Numbered from the stretch's first letter, positions 7,859 through 15,737 are shown. The stretch is 31,361 nt of DNA from JBEEMU01 sp043778315 (GCA_043778315.1 JAYWGJ010000178.1:1-31361); one strand, 5' to 3'. Notes: generated by a model from the sequence alone, not told the origin. Translations and numbers: made by a program.

Positions 7859-7866
7859 TAAAGGTA
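7859..7866 (-). promoter_or_regulatory. Possible -7 box for the DUF3078 gene
   Basis: The minus strand reads TACCTTTA, one base from TAnnTTTG, giving a 5' UTR of about 95 nt. Weak call based on spacing and partial consensus. Confidence 0.25.
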
Positions 7867-7891
7867 CTTTTAAATATTAGATATTTTTATA

Positions 7892-9337
7892 TTAATAACG
7901 AATACAAACATTTTTGGCTTCCGTAAAAAAGCGGAGTGCTTCCACGCCGCCCTCGCGCCCTACGCCGCTATTTTTTACGCCGCCAAACGGCGTTCGTAAG
8001 TCGCGGAGCAGCCAACAATTCACCCAAACGATGCCCATTTGTAGCTGTTCGGCTACGCGGTGCGCCCGCGCAAGGTGCTGCGTCCATACTTGCGCCGCCA
8101 AGCCGTAACCCGTACTATTTGCATATTCTATCGCTTCATATTCGCTGTCAAACGGCGCGATTGTGACAACAGGACCGAAAATTTCTTCTTGATTCGTGCG
8201 GCAGTCGTGCGGCAAATTTTCTATCACCGTAGGTGCAATATAATAGCCGTTTTTTAGCTCGTCGGCTAATACCACGCGGTGTCCGCCGCAAAGCACCGTT
8301 CCGCCCTCCGCTTGCGCTAAGTCAATGTATTGCAACACTTTATGTAGGTGCGCTTCGCTGACGACTGCACCAAAATTTGTGGTATCGGCGAGCGGGTCGC
8401 CACATTTGAGGTTCGCTACACGCGCCAAAAATTCCGCCTTAAAGCGGTCATATATACTGCGTTCTATAAAAATACGCGAGCCGCACAAGCAAATCTGTCC
8501 TTGATTCGTAAACGCGGAGCGCACCGCCGTACTCACCGCCTCCTCAAAATCGCAGTCCGCAAAAATGATATTTGGGTTTTTTCCGCCGAGTTCTAACGAT
8601 AGTTTTTTGAACATCGGTGCGGCTACCCGCGCAATGTACGCGCCCGTAGCCGTTCCGCCCGTAAACGAAATCGCTTTGATACGCGGGTGCGCGACTATCG
8701 CCTGCCCGACGGTAGTTCCGTAGCCGTGCAAAATATTGAGTACGCCACTAGGAAAACCGACCTCGATAGCCGCCTGCGAGAGCATAAAAGCGGTCATCGG
8801 CGTTATCTCCGACGGCTTCGCTATCACGCAATTGCCTGCCGCGAGCGCGGGCGCAATCTTCCAGGTGAAGAGGTAAAGCGGCAAATTCCAAGGCGAAATA
8901 CACCCGACCACGCCTATCGGTCGGCGCAACGTGTAGTTGATAGCGGTCGGCTGCTCCGTGAAATGCGACTCGGAGGCGTACTGCTCTACGGCGGACGCGA
9001 AAAACCGCAAATTATGCACCGCACGCGGAATATCCATCGTGCGTGCCAGCGCAATCGGCTTGCCATTATCTACCGCTTCGGCGTAGGCAAAATCCTCCAA
9101 ATGCTGTTCTATATAGTCTGCCAAGCGGTTGAGGTGACGCGCACGAGTCTCTACGCCACACGCCGACCACCTATAAAATGCAGCTTCGGCAGCGGCTACG
9201 GCGGCGGCTACATCGGCAGTATCGCTATCGGCTATCGCCGCATAAACCTCGCCCGTCGACGGTTTGTAGTTATCAAAATATTGCGCGGAAGCGGCAGGCA
9301 CTAACGCGCCGTCGATGTAATTGTATATTTTTCGCAT
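7892..9337 (-). CDS. NAD-dependent aldehyde dehydrogenase, 2-aminomuconic/2-hydroxymuconic semialdehyde dehydrogenase type
   Basis: Oxidises an aldehyde to the acid with NAD+. The 481-aa protein is full-length ALDH: SPWN with N151, KPSE at 174-177, FTGGTATG in the cofactor region, catalytic base E249 in LELGGKNP and nucleophile C283 in GQICLCGSR, ending in GREGG and a short tail. The GQICLC context and the FADCDFEEAV segment resemble the ALDH8A1/aminomuconate-semialdehyde dehydrogenase branch of the kynurenine and catechol pathways, so that substrate is likely but unproved. No other kynurenine gene is in the window. Its -7 box is at 9368-9375, and the divergent M43 protease promoter is about 50 bp away. 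Confidence 0.88.
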   Translation of the reverse strand: MRKIYNYIDGALVPAASAQYFDNYKPSTGEVYAAIADSDTADVAAAVAAAEAAFYRWSACGVETRARHLNRLADYIEQHLEDFAYAEAVDNGKPIALARTMDIPRAVHNLRFFASAVEQYASESHFTEQPTAINYTLRRPIGVVGCISPWNLPLYLFTWKIAPALAAGNCVIAKPSEITPMTAFMLSQAAIEVGFPSGVLNILHGYGTTVGQAIVAHPRIKAISFTGGTATGAYIARVAAPMFKKLSLELGGKNPNIIFADCDFEEAVSTAVRSAFTNQGQICLCGSRIFIERSIYDRFKAEFLARVANLKCGDPLADTTNFGAVVSEAHLHKVLQYIDLAQAEGGTVLCGGHRVVLADELKNGYYIAPTVIENLPHDCRTNQEEIFGPVVTIAPFDSEYEAIEYANSTGYGLAAQVWTQHLARAHRVAEQLQMGIVWVNCWLLRDLRTPFGGVKNSGVGREGGVEALRFFTEAKNVCIRY

Positions 9338-9367
9338 GATTTTTTGAGTTTATACTATAATGTGTGA

Positions 9368-9375
9368 CAAAGGTA
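9368..9375 (-). promoter_or_regulatory. -7 box for the aldehyde dehydrogenase
   Basis: The minus strand reads TACCTTTG, a perfect TAnnTTTG, 31 nt upstream of the ATG. Confidence 0.45.
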
Positions 9376-9420
9376 AAAATAGAATTTAAAAGATGCGCTT
9401 AAAGTTTAAAAATAGAAATG

Positions 9421-9428
9421 TATCTTTG
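9421..9428 (+). promoter_or_regulatory. -7 box for the M43 metalloprotease gene
   Basis: TATCTTTG matches TAnnTTTG and lies 97 nt upstream of the ATG at 9525; the leader includes a run of A at about 9482-9490. Confidence 0.45.
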
Positions 9429-9524
9429 TTCTGCAAAAGCAACAAAAACTTCAATATTTACGTTATTGTTGTAGCGTAAGCAAAAAAAAACAAGTATTTT
9501 ATCTTCCACCCAAAAAATTTACTG

Positions 9525-10550
9525 ATGAGCAAAATACAAATAATTGCAGCATTACTGCTAATAATAACCACGCAAACCGCGCAAGCGCAGCAGATTGTAC
9601 TCAAACCCGACACGCACACCACCGCCGATGAGCAGCAAAATCATAAGCGTTTGCGTGACATGATGCGCGCCGACGCGGCGCAGCCTGCCGCTAAGATATT
9701 GCGACCGCAAGCCCTCAATTTTCCGTTGCGGATAGGCGTAGTTATCAATCCCGAAAACCCGCAATATCCCACGCAGACACAGCTAATCAAAACGATAGCG
9801 CGGCTTAATAAGGGTTTTTCTAAAGCGGCGATTCAGTTTACTATCGTCCAAATAGATACTATTTTTTCGGATTATACTTTGGAGAATTTGTCGGACGATA
9901 GCTATATGCCGTACCGCGATTTCTCCAAACAAGTAGATTTCAAGGACACTTTAAGTTTATTTTTATTTGATTATGACCCTAATTTTTGTCGCATCACGGG
10001 AGAGAGTGTGAGTTGCCGCAGACAGTCAGGGTTTTCGTATATTCTATCAGAAGAGACGAATAATGTGGTGATGAGCAAATTTGATTTGGAGGATTACAAA
10101 GTAGCAGCGCACGAGTTTGGTCATTTTTTTGGTTTATACCATACTTTCGAGGAGAAATTTGGGCGCGAACTACCCAACGGCGACAATTGTGAAACCACAG
10201 GCGACCTGATATGCGATACGCCCGCCGACCCGGGTAGCGTGTATGAGGTGTATGTCAATTCGGCAGATTGCGAGATGCTCAATAAACTTGACGAAGCCAC
10301 ACAGCAATACTATAAACCCTTGATTTCCAACTATATGGCGTACTACAAACCTTGCTATATGCAGGAGTATAGTTTTACAAATCAACAAAATAGAGCCTTG
10401 TTTTTGGCTTCGCGAAGTAATTTGCGCAAGCATTTTGCGAGTGTTGTGGTACAACCTACCGTTGCGCCAGTTCTCGCGCCTGCTATTGCACCAGTTGTTG
10501 CGCCTGCGGTTACGCCTGCGCCTGCCGTGACAGGCGAGCGTGACAGGTAA
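9525..10550 (+). CDS. Secreted M43 (pappalysin-like) zinc metalloprotease
   Basis: 341 aa with a signal peptide ending in TAQAQ (about 22 residues). The extended zinc motif HEFGHFFGLYH (HExxHxxGxxH) is at 196-206, followed by a cysteine-containing segment (DNCETTGDLICDTPADP) and a Met-turn in SNYMAY, the layout of M43 cytophagalysin-type peptidases. The tail after the catalytic domain is a low-complexity Ala/Pro/Val stretch made of five 4-residue units. There is no T9SS C-terminal sorting domain, so it may stay in the periplasm or leave by another route. A 10-bp hairpin follows the stop. It is the last backbone gene before the island edge. Confidence 0.88.
   Translation: MSKIQIIAALLLIITTQTAQAQQIVLKPDTHTTADEQQNHKRLRDMMRADAAQPAAKILRPQALNFPLRIGVVINPENPQYPTQTQLIKTIARLNKGFSKAAIQFTIVQIDTIFSDYTLENLSDDSYMPYRDFSKQVDFKDTLSLFLFDYDPNFCRITGESVSCRRQSGFSYILSEETNNVVMSKFDLEDYKVAAHEFGHFFGLYHTFEEKFGRELPNGDNCETTGDLICDTPADPGSVYEVYVNSADCEMLNKLDEATQQYYKPLISNYMAYYKPCYMQEYSFTNQQNRALFLASRSNLRKHFASVVVQPTVAPVLAPAIAPVVAPAVTPAPAVTGERDR
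10461..10520 (+). repeat. Five 12-bp tandem units in the protease tail
   Basis: Units at 10461, 10473, 10485, 10497 and 10509 encode V/I/L-(A/T)-P-(V/A) repeats (VAPV, LAPA, IAPV, VAPA, VTPA). The copies have diverged at several positions, mostly synonymous or conservative, so the repeat is not freshly expanded. Confidence 0.8.
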
Positions 10551-10566
10551 GATTGGATTTCATCGG

Positions 10567-10588
10567 TGTGCGGGTTAAAACCCGCACA
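10567..10588 (+). other. Perfect 10-bp palindromic hairpin after the protease gene
   Basis: TGTGCGGGTT (10567-10576) pairs with AACCCGCACA (10579-10588). It lies 17 nt after the stop and lacks a T-run, so it is at best a weak terminator for the protease gene. A reading as a tRNA anticodon arm was considered, but the loop length does not fit. Confidence 0.5.
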
Positions 10589-10602
10589 GAATTAGATAGG
10601 TC

Positions 10603-10630
10603 TCGGGTTCGAATCTCGACGCCATCATCA
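10603..10630 (+). other. tRNA-like 3' end, probable attachment-site remnant
   Basis: TCGGG-TTCGAAT-CTCGA (10603-10619) folds as a T-arm with a standard 7-nt loop and one wobble pair. It is followed by CGCCATC as a 3' acceptor strand and ATCA. No matching 5' acceptor strand or proper anticodon arm lies upstream, so this is a partial tRNA. A partial tRNA 3' end next to an integrase remnant is the classic mark of a tRNA-integrating island. Confidence 0.5.
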
Positions 10631-10640
10631 ATATGGTTTC

Positions 10641-10683
10641 AAAAACCTTAAAATCCTTTTAGAATAAGGGTTTGGAGGTTTTT
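10641..10683 (+). terminator. Terminator-like hairpin after the tRNA remnant
   Basis: AAAAACCT (10641-10648) pairs with AGGTTTTT (10676-10683), and alternative internal pairing TTA/TAAGGGTTT is possible; T-rich sequence follows. This is the arrangement normally found after a tRNA gene. Confidence 0.45.
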
Positions 10684-10721
10684 ACTTTTTCGGAATATTT
10701 CACTTTATTGCGCGTTTTTTC

Positions 10722-10729
10722 TACATTTG
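10722..10729 (+). promoter_or_regulatory. -7 box in front of the integrase stump
   Basis: TACATTTG matches TAnnTTTG and lies 42 nt upstream of the ATG of the integrase remnant. Confidence 0.4.
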
Positions 10730-10771
10730 TGTCAGTTAGGTTTCACTAATACATAAATGTTTCACTAAAAT

Positions 10772-10906
10772 ATGCGTCATAATCACAGTACTAAGTTCTT
10801 TTTGAAGACTACTGCAAAAGCAAAAAGCAACGGTTTCCCCGTGTATGCTCGGCTTATTTGCAACCGACAAAAAGCAGAAATTTTCAGAAAATTAATAATT
10901 TTATAA
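10772..10906 (+). pseudogene. Truncated tyrosine recombinase (phage-type integrase), N-terminal stump
   Basis: An ATG-started frame of 44 codons. The pattern STKFFLKTTAKAKSNGFP followed by VYARLICNRQKAEIF matches the N-terminal arm-binding domain of Bacteroidota site-specific integrases, which typically open with a beta-strand of this type and then [I/V]YARI...NG[K/R]RAEF. The protein then runs into unrelated residues and a stop. The core-binding and catalytic domains (R-H-R-Y) are absent, so it is not functional. Together with the tRNA-like 3' end 140 bp upstream it marks the left border of an integrated island. Confidence 0.65.
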
Positions 10907-10919
10907 ATCTTTGATTTAC

Positions 10920-10960
10920 AAAAAAGTCTTACGGGTTTGTCTTGTAAGGCTTTTTTGTTT
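10920..10960 (+). terminator. Rho-independent terminator after the integrase remnant
   Basis: A 13-bp stem with one G-T pair (10920-10932 with 10944-10956) is followed by T-rich sequence. The A-rich 5' side would allow it to act in both directions. Confidence 0.7.
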
Positions 10961-10989
10961 TAAATGTAAATTTACACGCCTGTAAAACT

Positions 10990-11052
10990 CGTTTTGCCTG
11001 TTTTACCACTTGTTTTACCCACTGTTTTACCTAATAAAGTGTAGGTAAAACG
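10990..11052 (+). repeat. 12-bp-spaced iteron-like repeats
   Basis: TGTTTTACC occurs at 10999, 11011 and 11023 with an exact 12-bp period. A degenerate copy (CGTTTTGCC) lies at 10990 and an inverted copy (GGTAAAAC) at 11044. An 8-bp inverted repeat TAATAAAG/CTTTATTA (11032-11039, 11053-11060) overlaps the last copies. It could be a protein-binding array such as integrase arm sites or an operator. Confidence 0.6.
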
Positions 11053-11214
11053 CTTTATTATTTCTTTTTTTGAACGACAATTCCGTGCAGGTGAGCGCGG
11101 CGTTGAGCGTATTTTTTGCGTTGGGGTGTGGATTGGAGTATTAGAAAACTAATCAAAATACAAAATATTTAATGTATTTATCTAATTCCGAAAACGAAAT
11201 GTATAAAAAAATAT

Positions 11215-11222
11215 TATCTTTG
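11215..11222 (+). promoter_or_regulatory. Possible -7 box for the helicase operon
   Basis: TATCTTTG matches TAnnTTTG, 90 nt upstream of the helicase ATG. Confidence 0.4.
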
Positions 11223-11311
11223 TTTTTTGATTTTCAATAGCTGATTTTGCTGTGTTTGATTTTCATTATCTTTACCCAAATCTTTAATAAATAAACGGTC
11301 AAAATTAAAAT

Positions 11312-14300
11312 ATGAATAGCGTTTTAGACAACTTCAAGGGAAACAAAGTAGGTGATTTTTTGAAAGAACAAATAAAGCCTGAGGCACAATTGTCTATTGT
11401 ATCCGCTTATTTTACCATTTATGCCTATGAAAAAATGAAAACCGAGCTTGAATCGATTAAAAAACTCCGTTTTCTTTTTGGCGAACCTACTTTTATACAA
11501 AAAATAGACCCAAACAAGGTCAATACACGCGACTTCAAAATAGAGGACGATAGTTTATCTATTCCGACCGAGTCGCAATTGACGCAAAAAGCGATTGCGA
11601 GGGATTGTGCGGCGTGGTTGAAAGAGAAAGTAGAGATAAAGTCGATGGTAAAGCCTAATTTCTTGCACGGTAAAATGTATATTGTGGATAATGAAGGTAA
11701 AAAAAATGATGCCGCTATCGTGGGCAGCTCTAATTTTACGGTAAACGGTTTGGGTTTGGGCGGCAGCCCAAATATAGAACTGAACGTCAAAATAGACAGT
11801 CAAGCGCAATTTTTAGAACTCTCCGATTGGTTTGACGAGTTATGGAATAATACAGACGGTATGGTGGAAGACGTGAAGCAAGACGTTTTGAAGTATATCG
11901 AGCAATTATACCAAGACAACGACTCCGAATTTGTGTATTTCAAAACCTTGTATCATGTTTTTTACGATTACCTGACAGAGCAGGATAGTGTAAACGATTT
12001 GGACGATACGGGTTTTTATGATACCGAAATTTGGGCAAAACTCTACGATTTTCAGCGTGATGGCGTGCGCGGTACTATCGATAAAATGCGCAAATACAAC
12101 GGTTGCATTTTGGCGGACAGCGTGGGTTTGGGTAAGACCTACGAAGCCTTAGCCGTCATCAAATATTTTGAAATGAAAAAACAGAAAGTGCTAGTATTGT
12201 GTCCTAAAAAACTGAGCAATAACTGGACGGTATATCAAGGTTTCAAATCAAATAAAGAGAACAAATTTCAGCAGGACGATTTGCGTTACAACGTGATGTA
12301 CCATACGGATATGGGCAGAACGACTGGTCGGTCGGAGGCGGACGGGCTACAATTTGACTCGTTAGATTGGGGCAATTACGATATGGTGGTGATTGACGAA
12401 AGCCACAATTTCAGAGGCAACCCGATGGAAAAAGTGAACGATGAAGGTGCGATAAAGTACAATCGCGCCAAATGGTTGATGGAAAAAATCATCAAATCGG
12501 GCAGAGAAACCAAGGTGCTTTTGCTTTCGGCAACGCCTGTAAATAATAATTTGCGCGATTTGCGCAACCAACTGTATTTGATTACGGGCGGAAAAAACGC
12601 CCTCAAAATAGACCATACCCGCATTCCCGATTTGGCGCAAACCCTGAAAACAGCGCAAACCGTTTTTACAAATTGGGCTGACTTTACCAAAAATCCGAAC
12701 CGCCGAACAAGCGACCTTTTGGAGCGGCTCGATACCTCGTTTTTCAAACTCCTCGATGGCATGACGATTGCCCGCTCGCGCAAGCACATCACGCAGTTTT
12801 ACGACCTTACCCAAATAGGGCAATTCCCAAAACGCGAAAAACCGATTTCTATTTCGCCGAAAATAGACTTGAAAGATAGGTTTCCGTCTTACGAAAATAT
12901 CAGCGAACAAATTTCGGATTTCAAACTAAGCATTTACAACCCGTCCGCGTATGTGACCGAAGCTAACAAAAGTAAATACGGCATCAAAACCGATGCAGAA
13001 ATAGCAGCAGATACACAAGATAAAGCGAAAGCGAAGAAAAAAAATCAATTAATAATACATACAGAACCAAATTTTGACCAAAATCAACGCGAGTATTTTC
13101 TGATTGGTATGATGAAAGTCAATTATTTGAAGCGTATGGAAAGTTCTATCAATAGTTTTTCTATCTCTATCGACCGTACTATTGAAAAAATTACGACCTT
13201 GCAAAACAATATTGAATTATATAAGAAAACGAGAATGGAAGTTGATATTTCTAACGATATTGTTGTGGCAAACGAATTTGACAAAGAGGACGACGACTAC
13301 ACCGACCCGAACGAAATAAACGCCGAGAGCGGCTTTGATACCAAAAAGAAAGAAAAATCGAGCATAAAAGAAGCTGTTTTAGCACCGCAAGTAGGTAAAA
13401 AACTCAAATTTAGCCTTGCAGATATCGACCTAGATGCGTGGCTCAAAGACCTCAAACGCGATAAGGATACGCTATTATCTATATATAATAATGCCGCCGT
13501 TATTACCGCTAACCGCGATGCAAAACTCGACGCACTCAAAAAACTAATTGCCAATAAAGTCAATAAACCTAAAAATGGTGCGAATAAAAAAATCATTATT
13601 TTTACGGCGTTTGCCGATACTGCCAAATATATTTATGATAATCTGAAACCTTTGGTAATAACCGATTTGAAATTGAATATCGCACGAATAGCAGGTAGCG
13701 ACACCGAAACGTCGTTTGGTAAAAATGAATTTAATACCATTTTAACGCATTTTTCGCCCATCTCCAAAGAGCGCAAAATAAAGGACGGCATGGCGCATTT
13801 TAGCGAAGAAATCGATATTTTGGTCGCGACGGATTGTATCAGCGAAGGGCAAAACCTGCAAGACTGTGATTATCTGATAAACTACGACATTCATTGGAAT
13901 CCCGTCCGCGTCATTCAGCGTTTCGGGCGGATTGACCGGCTTGGTAGCCAAAACAAAACGATACACCTTATCAATTTCTGGCCCACGCCCGACCTCGACA
14001 AATACATCAACCTCAAACACCGCGTAGAGGCGCGCATGGCACTCGTCGATATTACCGCAACGGGCGAAGACAATATTTTGAATACCGAACAAATCGAGGA
14101 TATTATCAAAGAAGACCTCAAATTCAGGAACGAGCAGCTCAAAAAACTAAAAGAGGAAGTCATCGACCTCGAAGACATGAACGATTCGGTCTCGTTAAGC
14201 GATTTTTCTATGCAAGACTTTCGACAAGAAATACGCAATTATTTTCAAGAGAACATCAATAAATTGCGCAACGCGCCGCTCGGCTTATTCGCGATTGTGC

Positions 14301-14785
14301 CGTCGCCGACGGGCGAACACGCCGATTATTACAAACCAAATATCTTTTCTGACAACTTAACGAACAGAATAAAATCAGGTGTTATCTATTGTCTGCGCAT
14401 GAAAAACGAGCTACAAGGTGGCGATAAAACGAATCCTACGCACCCTTATTTCTTGATTTATATTTATAATGACGGACAAGTGCGCTTTTCGTTTACGGGT
14501 ATAAAACCTATTTTAGAGATTTTCAAAGCCCTTTGCGTCAATCAAAAACAGGCGATAGAGTCGCTTTGCGATATTTTTAATAACGAAACCAACCAAGGCA
14601 AAAATATGGAGCAGTACACCGATTTACTCAAAAAAGCATTGGCGCATCTCAACGCTGATTTTAAACAAAAACTGAGAACAAGTCTAAGTTCTGACCCGTT
14701 TGCGGTCATTCAGAAGCGAACAGACGCAACAGATATGTCAAAATTAGACAATTTCGAACTCATCACTTGGCTGATTATTAAATAG
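11312..14785 (+). CDS. PLD-nuclease / SNF2-family helicase (restriction-type translocase)
   Basis: 1157 aa. The N-terminal ~170 residues form a phospholipase-D-like nuclease module with one HKD motif: H119 and K121 in HGKMYIVD, then GSSN at 138-141. One motif per chain implies dimerisation for activity. A superfamily 2 SNF2-type motor follows: Walker A SVGLGKT ending at 275-276, DESH box at 362-365, SATPVNNN (motif III), a charged central insertion, then the second lobe with FTAFADTAKYIYDNL, VATDCISEGQNLQ and QRFGRIDRLGS at 869-879. The C-terminal ~200 residues are unassigned. The likely role is ATP-driven translocation on DNA with cleavage by the PLD domain, as part of an anti-phage restriction system. 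The methylase (15738) and ATPase (19680) genes follow on the same strand, but a RAYT unit lies between. Confidence 0.88.
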   Translation: MNSVLDNFKGNKVGDFLKEQIKPEAQLSIVSAYFTIYAYEKMKTELESIKKLRFLFGEPTFIQKIDPNKVNTRDFKIEDDSLSIPTESQLTQKAIARDCAAWLKEKVEIKSMVKPNFLHGKMYIVDNEGKKNDAAIVGSSNFTVNGLGLGGSPNIELNVKIDSQAQFLELSDWFDELWNNTDGMVEDVKQDVLKYIEQLYQDNDSEFVYFKTLYHVFYDYLTEQDSVNDLDDTGFYDTEIWAKLYDFQRDGVRGTIDKMRKYNGCILADSVGLGKTYEALAVIKYFEMKKQKVLVLCPKKLSNNWTVYQGFKSNKENKFQQDDLRYNVMYHTDMGRTTGRSEADGLQFDSLDWGNYDMVVIDESHNFRGNPMEKVNDEGAIKYNRAKWLMEKIIKSGRETKVLLLSATPVNNNLRDLRNQLYLITGGKNALKIDHTRIPDLAQTLKTAQTVFTNWADFTKNPNRRTSDLLERLDTSFFKLLDGMTIARSRKHITQFYDLTQIGQFPKREKPISISPKIDLKDRFPSYENISEQISDFKLSIYNPSAYVTEANKSKYGIKTDAEIAADTQDKAKAKKKNQLIIHTEPNFDQNQREYFLIGMMKVNYLKRMESSINSFSISIDRTIEKITTLQNNIELYKKTRMEVDISNDIVVANEFDKEDDDYTDPNEINAESGFDTKKKEKSSIKEAVLAPQVGKKLKFSLADIDLDAWLKDLKRDKDTLLSIYNNAAVITANRDAKLDALKKLIANKVNKPKNGANKKIIIFTAFADTAKYIYDNLKPLVITDLKLNIARIAGSDTETSFGKNEFNTILTHFSPISKERKIKDGMAHFSEEIDILVATDCISEGQNLQDCDYLINYDIHWNPVRVIQRFGRIDRLGSQNKTIHLINFWPTPDLDKYINLKHRVEARMALVDITATGEDNILNTEQIEDIIKEDLKFRNEQLKKLKEEVIDLEDMNDSVSLSDFSMQDFRQEIRNYFQENINKLRNAPLGLFAIVPSPTGEHADYYKPNIFSDNLTNRIKSGVIYCLRMKNELQGGDKTNPTHPYFLIYIYNDGQVRFSFTGIKPILEIFKALCVNQKQAIESLCDIFNNETNQGKNMEQYTDLLKKALAHLNADFKQKLRTSLSSDPFAVIQKRTDATDMSKLDNFELITWLIIK

Positions 14786-14800
14786 CGGTCAGGACTAAAA

Positions 14801-14828
14801 ACGTTAAGGTTTTCGAAACCTATAACGT
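14801..14828. repeat. REP palindrome copy 1 (imperfect)
   Basis: 28 nt; compared with the 29-nt consensus the left arm lacks one base (ACGTTAAGG). It starts 16 nt after the helicase stop. The right arm is intact. Confidence 0.85.
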
Positions 14829-14853
14829 CTGAAACAAAACCAACCGAACCGAA

Positions 14854-14882
14854 ACGGTATAGGTTTTCGAAACCTATAACGT
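14854..14882. repeat. REP palindrome copy 2 (one mismatch)
   Basis: 29 nt; 13-bp arms around a TCG loop, with one substitution in the left arm (ACGG for ACGT). It is preceded by the shared flank ACCGAACCGAA. Confidence 0.88.
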
Positions 14883-14918
14883 CTGAAAACCAATAAATAA
14901 ATAACCAACCGAACCGAA

Positions 14919-14947
14919 ACGTTATAGGTTTTCGAAACCTATAACGT
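14919..14947. repeat. REP palindrome copy 3 (perfect)
   Basis: Perfect inverted repeat: ACGTTATAGGTTT, loop TCG, AAACCTATAACGT. It has the same flank ACCGAACCGAA before and CTGAAAAC after as copy 2. Confidence 0.92.
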
Positions 14948-14968
14948 CTGAAAACAACCCAGCCAACC

Positions 14969-14984
14969 GAAACCTATAACGTCT
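14969..14984. repeat. REP half-copy 4
   Basis: Only the right arm (GAAACCTATAACGTCT) is present. It is followed by ACCAATAAATAAA, which is also seen after copy 2, and this flows straight into the RAYT start codon at 15002. Confidence 0.8.
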
Positions 14985-15001
14985 AAACCAATAAATAAAA
15001 A

Positions 15002-15640
15002 ATGGCGAGTAAACTATATCAAGTAAAGTTCGAGCCAGGTAAGCGTTACCACGTCTTCAACCACGCCACGGGATTCGATAAGTTGTTTTTGAGCGATGAA
15101 AACAAGCGTTATTTCCTGCAACGCTACGCCGAATACATCGAGCCAGTTTGCAAAACCTTTGCGTACTGCTTGATGAACAACCATTTTCATTTGTTGGTGG
15201 AAGTTCGCTCAGAGGCGGAGTTAAGGGCGTTTTTCGCTACGCGGAAGCAGCGTGAAGTGTTGCCGACGCTGCACCAAATAGTGATGCAGGAGTTTAGTAA
15301 TCTTTGCAATGCGTATGCTAAGGCATTCAACAAGCAGCATAAGCGACGCGGCGCGTTGTTTTTGGATTATATCCGACGCATAGAAATAGATACGTTTGCT
15401 TATACGCAACAAATGGTGAAATATATACATTTCAACCCTATTAAGCACGGCTTTACCGACCGTGTACAAGACTGGCAGTTTTCGTCCTTTTATAGCATTA
15501 TTACTGAGAAACCAAGCCGTCTGGATCGACAAACGGTGTTGGACTGGTTTGGCGGACACGAAGCGTTCCTAGCTGTGCATAATTTTGATGGCAGCGATTG
15601 GTATAAGGACGATATTGATTTAGAGTTTGGTATGTATTGA
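15002..15640 (+). CDS. REP-associated tyrosine transposase (RAYT, Y1_Tnp / TnpA_REP family)
   Basis: 212 aa HUH-type single-strand nuclease. The metal-binding pair is H61/H63 in CLMNNHFHLLV and the probable catalytic tyrosine is Y141 in YIHFNPIKHG. The N-terminal KRYHVFNHATGFDKLFLSD and the central KRRGALFLDYIRRIE are typical of the Bacteroidota RAYT subgroup. RAYTs are domesticated IS200/IS605 relatives that bind, cleave and probably spread REP palindromes. Here three full copies and one half copy lie upstream and one perfect copy downstream. The unit is inserted between the helicase and methylase genes of a restriction-like operon without disrupting either frame. The protein looks intact. 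Confidence 0.9.
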   Translation: MASKLYQVKFEPGKRYHVFNHATGFDKLFLSDENKRYFLQRYAEYIEPVCKTFAYCLMNNHFHLLVEVRSEAELRAFFATRKQREVLPTLHQIVMQEFSNLCNAYAKAFNKQHKRRGALFLDYIRRIEIDTFAYTQQMVKYIHFNPIKHGFTDRVQDWQFSSFYSIITEKPSRLDRQTVLDWFGGHEAFLAVHNFDGSDWYKDDIDLEFGMY

Positions 15641-15684
15641 GGTAAAAAAACAACCCAGCCCAACCGAAAACGAACCGAACCCAA

Positions 15685-15713
15685 ACGTTATAGGTTTTCG
15701 AAACCTATAACGT
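15685..15713. repeat. REP palindrome copy 5 (perfect)
   Basis: Same perfect 29-nt palindrome as copy 3, located downstream of the RAYT gene and 24 nt before the methylase ATG. It has CCGAACCCAA before and CTAAAAC after. Confidence 0.92.
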
Positions 15714-15737
15714 CTAAAACAAAAACCTCAACCAAAA

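Larger units (their letters stand above)
10551..11311. other. 761-bp intergenic region: island left edge
   Basis: It contains a hairpin (10567-10588), a tRNA-like 3' end (10603-10630) with a terminator-like hairpin (10641-10683), an integrase stump (10772-10906), a terminator (10920-10960), 12-bp iteron-like repeats (10990-11052) and a promoter for the helicase. Bases 11073-11144 are GC-richer than their surroundings and stay open in one frame (NDNSVQVSAALSVFFALG), possibly a scrap of a decayed gene. Confidence 0.7.

Noticed and set aside
8687..9304. A 205-codon open frame on the + strand opposite the aldehyde dehydrogenase
   Set aside because: It is antisense to a clear full-length ALDH with all catalytic motifs; its translation is Arg-rich and shows no family pattern.
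10540..10630. A complete tRNA gene
   Set aside because: Only the T-arm and 3' acceptor strand fit. No 5' acceptor complement is found and the GTGCGGGTTAAAACCCGCAC hairpin has the wrong loop length for an anticodon arm.
12362..12910. A 182-codon open frame on the - strand inside the helicase gene
   Set aside because: Shadow of the SNF2 coding frame that covers the DESH and SATP motifs.
14801..15713. Reading the repeats as a small CRISPR array
   Set aside because: The repeats are near-perfect palindromes, spacers are similar to each other (CCAACCGAACCGAA) and of uneven length, and a RAYT rather than cas genes is adjacent.
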